The notes beneath the pieces are model-generated. The model was not told where the DNA came from and did no database searches. It was given only the letters and a program-made list of their open reading frames with translations. Below are positions 63,905 through 64,000 of a stretch of DNA of 64,000 nucleotides, piece after piece (positions within the stretch are counted from its first letter, which is position 1; every line of letters begins with the position of its first letter). The DNA comes from Rhizomys pruinosus (taxonomy: Eukaryota; Chordata; Mammalia; Rodentia; Spalacidae). Position numbers and translations under genes: made by a program. The DNA lies in assembly GCA_009823505.1 (NCBI GenBank), contig VZQC01005680.1, positions 795,526-859,525 of the forward strand. Reading direction: 5' to 3'.

Positions 63905-64000
63905 ATTTTTAAAAATTTTTTTAAATTTTATTTATTTTTGTATGTGTATGAGTGTACTGTCTGCATGTAGGTCTGTGCACCTGTGTCATGCAATGCCGTG
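63905..64000 (-). mobile_element. B2 SINE, antisense, cut by the window end
   Basis: 'ttttaaattttatttatttt', 'gtatgagtgtactgtctgca' and 'gtgtcatgcaatgccgtg'. Its head lies beyond the window. Confidence 0.93.

Overview
This window is gene-poor nuclear DNA from a muroid rodent. The evidence is a dense carpet of rodent SINEs: B2 (body 'ggctggagagatgg', inner tRNA-like B box 'ggttcgatccc', AT-rich tail), 7SL-derived B1, ID and B4 (ID+B1) composites. Long (GT)n, (CT)n, (TTTA)n, (TCC)n and (TCTA)n tracts accompany them. The B1 and B2 consensus forms differ from the house mouse and rat forms as I remember them, so I place the DNA in Muroidea without naming a species. I found no credible protein-coding gene, no functional tRNA/rRNA gene and no CRISPR array. 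Nearly all open frames are translations of SINEs or microsatellites.

Three medium-reiteration families recur; the letters are mine. Family A contains 'gtcaacttgac' at one end and a TATA-like and AATAAA-like region toward the other (RCHARR1-like, name from memory). Family B is LTR-like, carries 'ataaactcattggtt' and ends in 'catctccccag'. Family C begins 'ggtttgaatgagaatg' and ends 'cagcaacagaaaagtaactaa' (URR1/hAT-Charlie-like, name from memory). Family A and C copies occur on both strands; all seven family B copies lie on the + strand.

Layout: 1-13 kb is SINE-dense, with a tiny 5S rRNA-derived insert at 1046-1080 and a retroposon at 5578-5882. 13-20 kb holds nested family A/C copies and a solo LTR (17993-18298). 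20-27 kb has families A, B and C and an L1 3' end whose 5' end folds back on itself around an N (26261-26875). 27-36 kb is mixed, with two short inverted repeats near 35 kb. 36.1-39 kb and 48.9-50.1 kb are the longest stretches poor in repeats. 42-48 kb has a retrocopy with 27-bp flanking repeats (45053-45638). 51.3-56.6 kb is a 1.8-kb direct duplication whose first copy, and the sequence up to an N at 54563, is full of small indels; it looks like an unpolished assembly patch and encloses a CpG-rich segment of unknown origin. 57.9-59.3 kb holds a family A copy and a minus-strand mRNA 3'-end-like segment. The rest is SINEs to the window end.

The biology here is insertion history: nested retroposons with clear target-site duplications (TSDs), twin priming, tailless retroposition, and one suspicious assembly region. 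All family calls come from reading the sequence, without alignment or database search.
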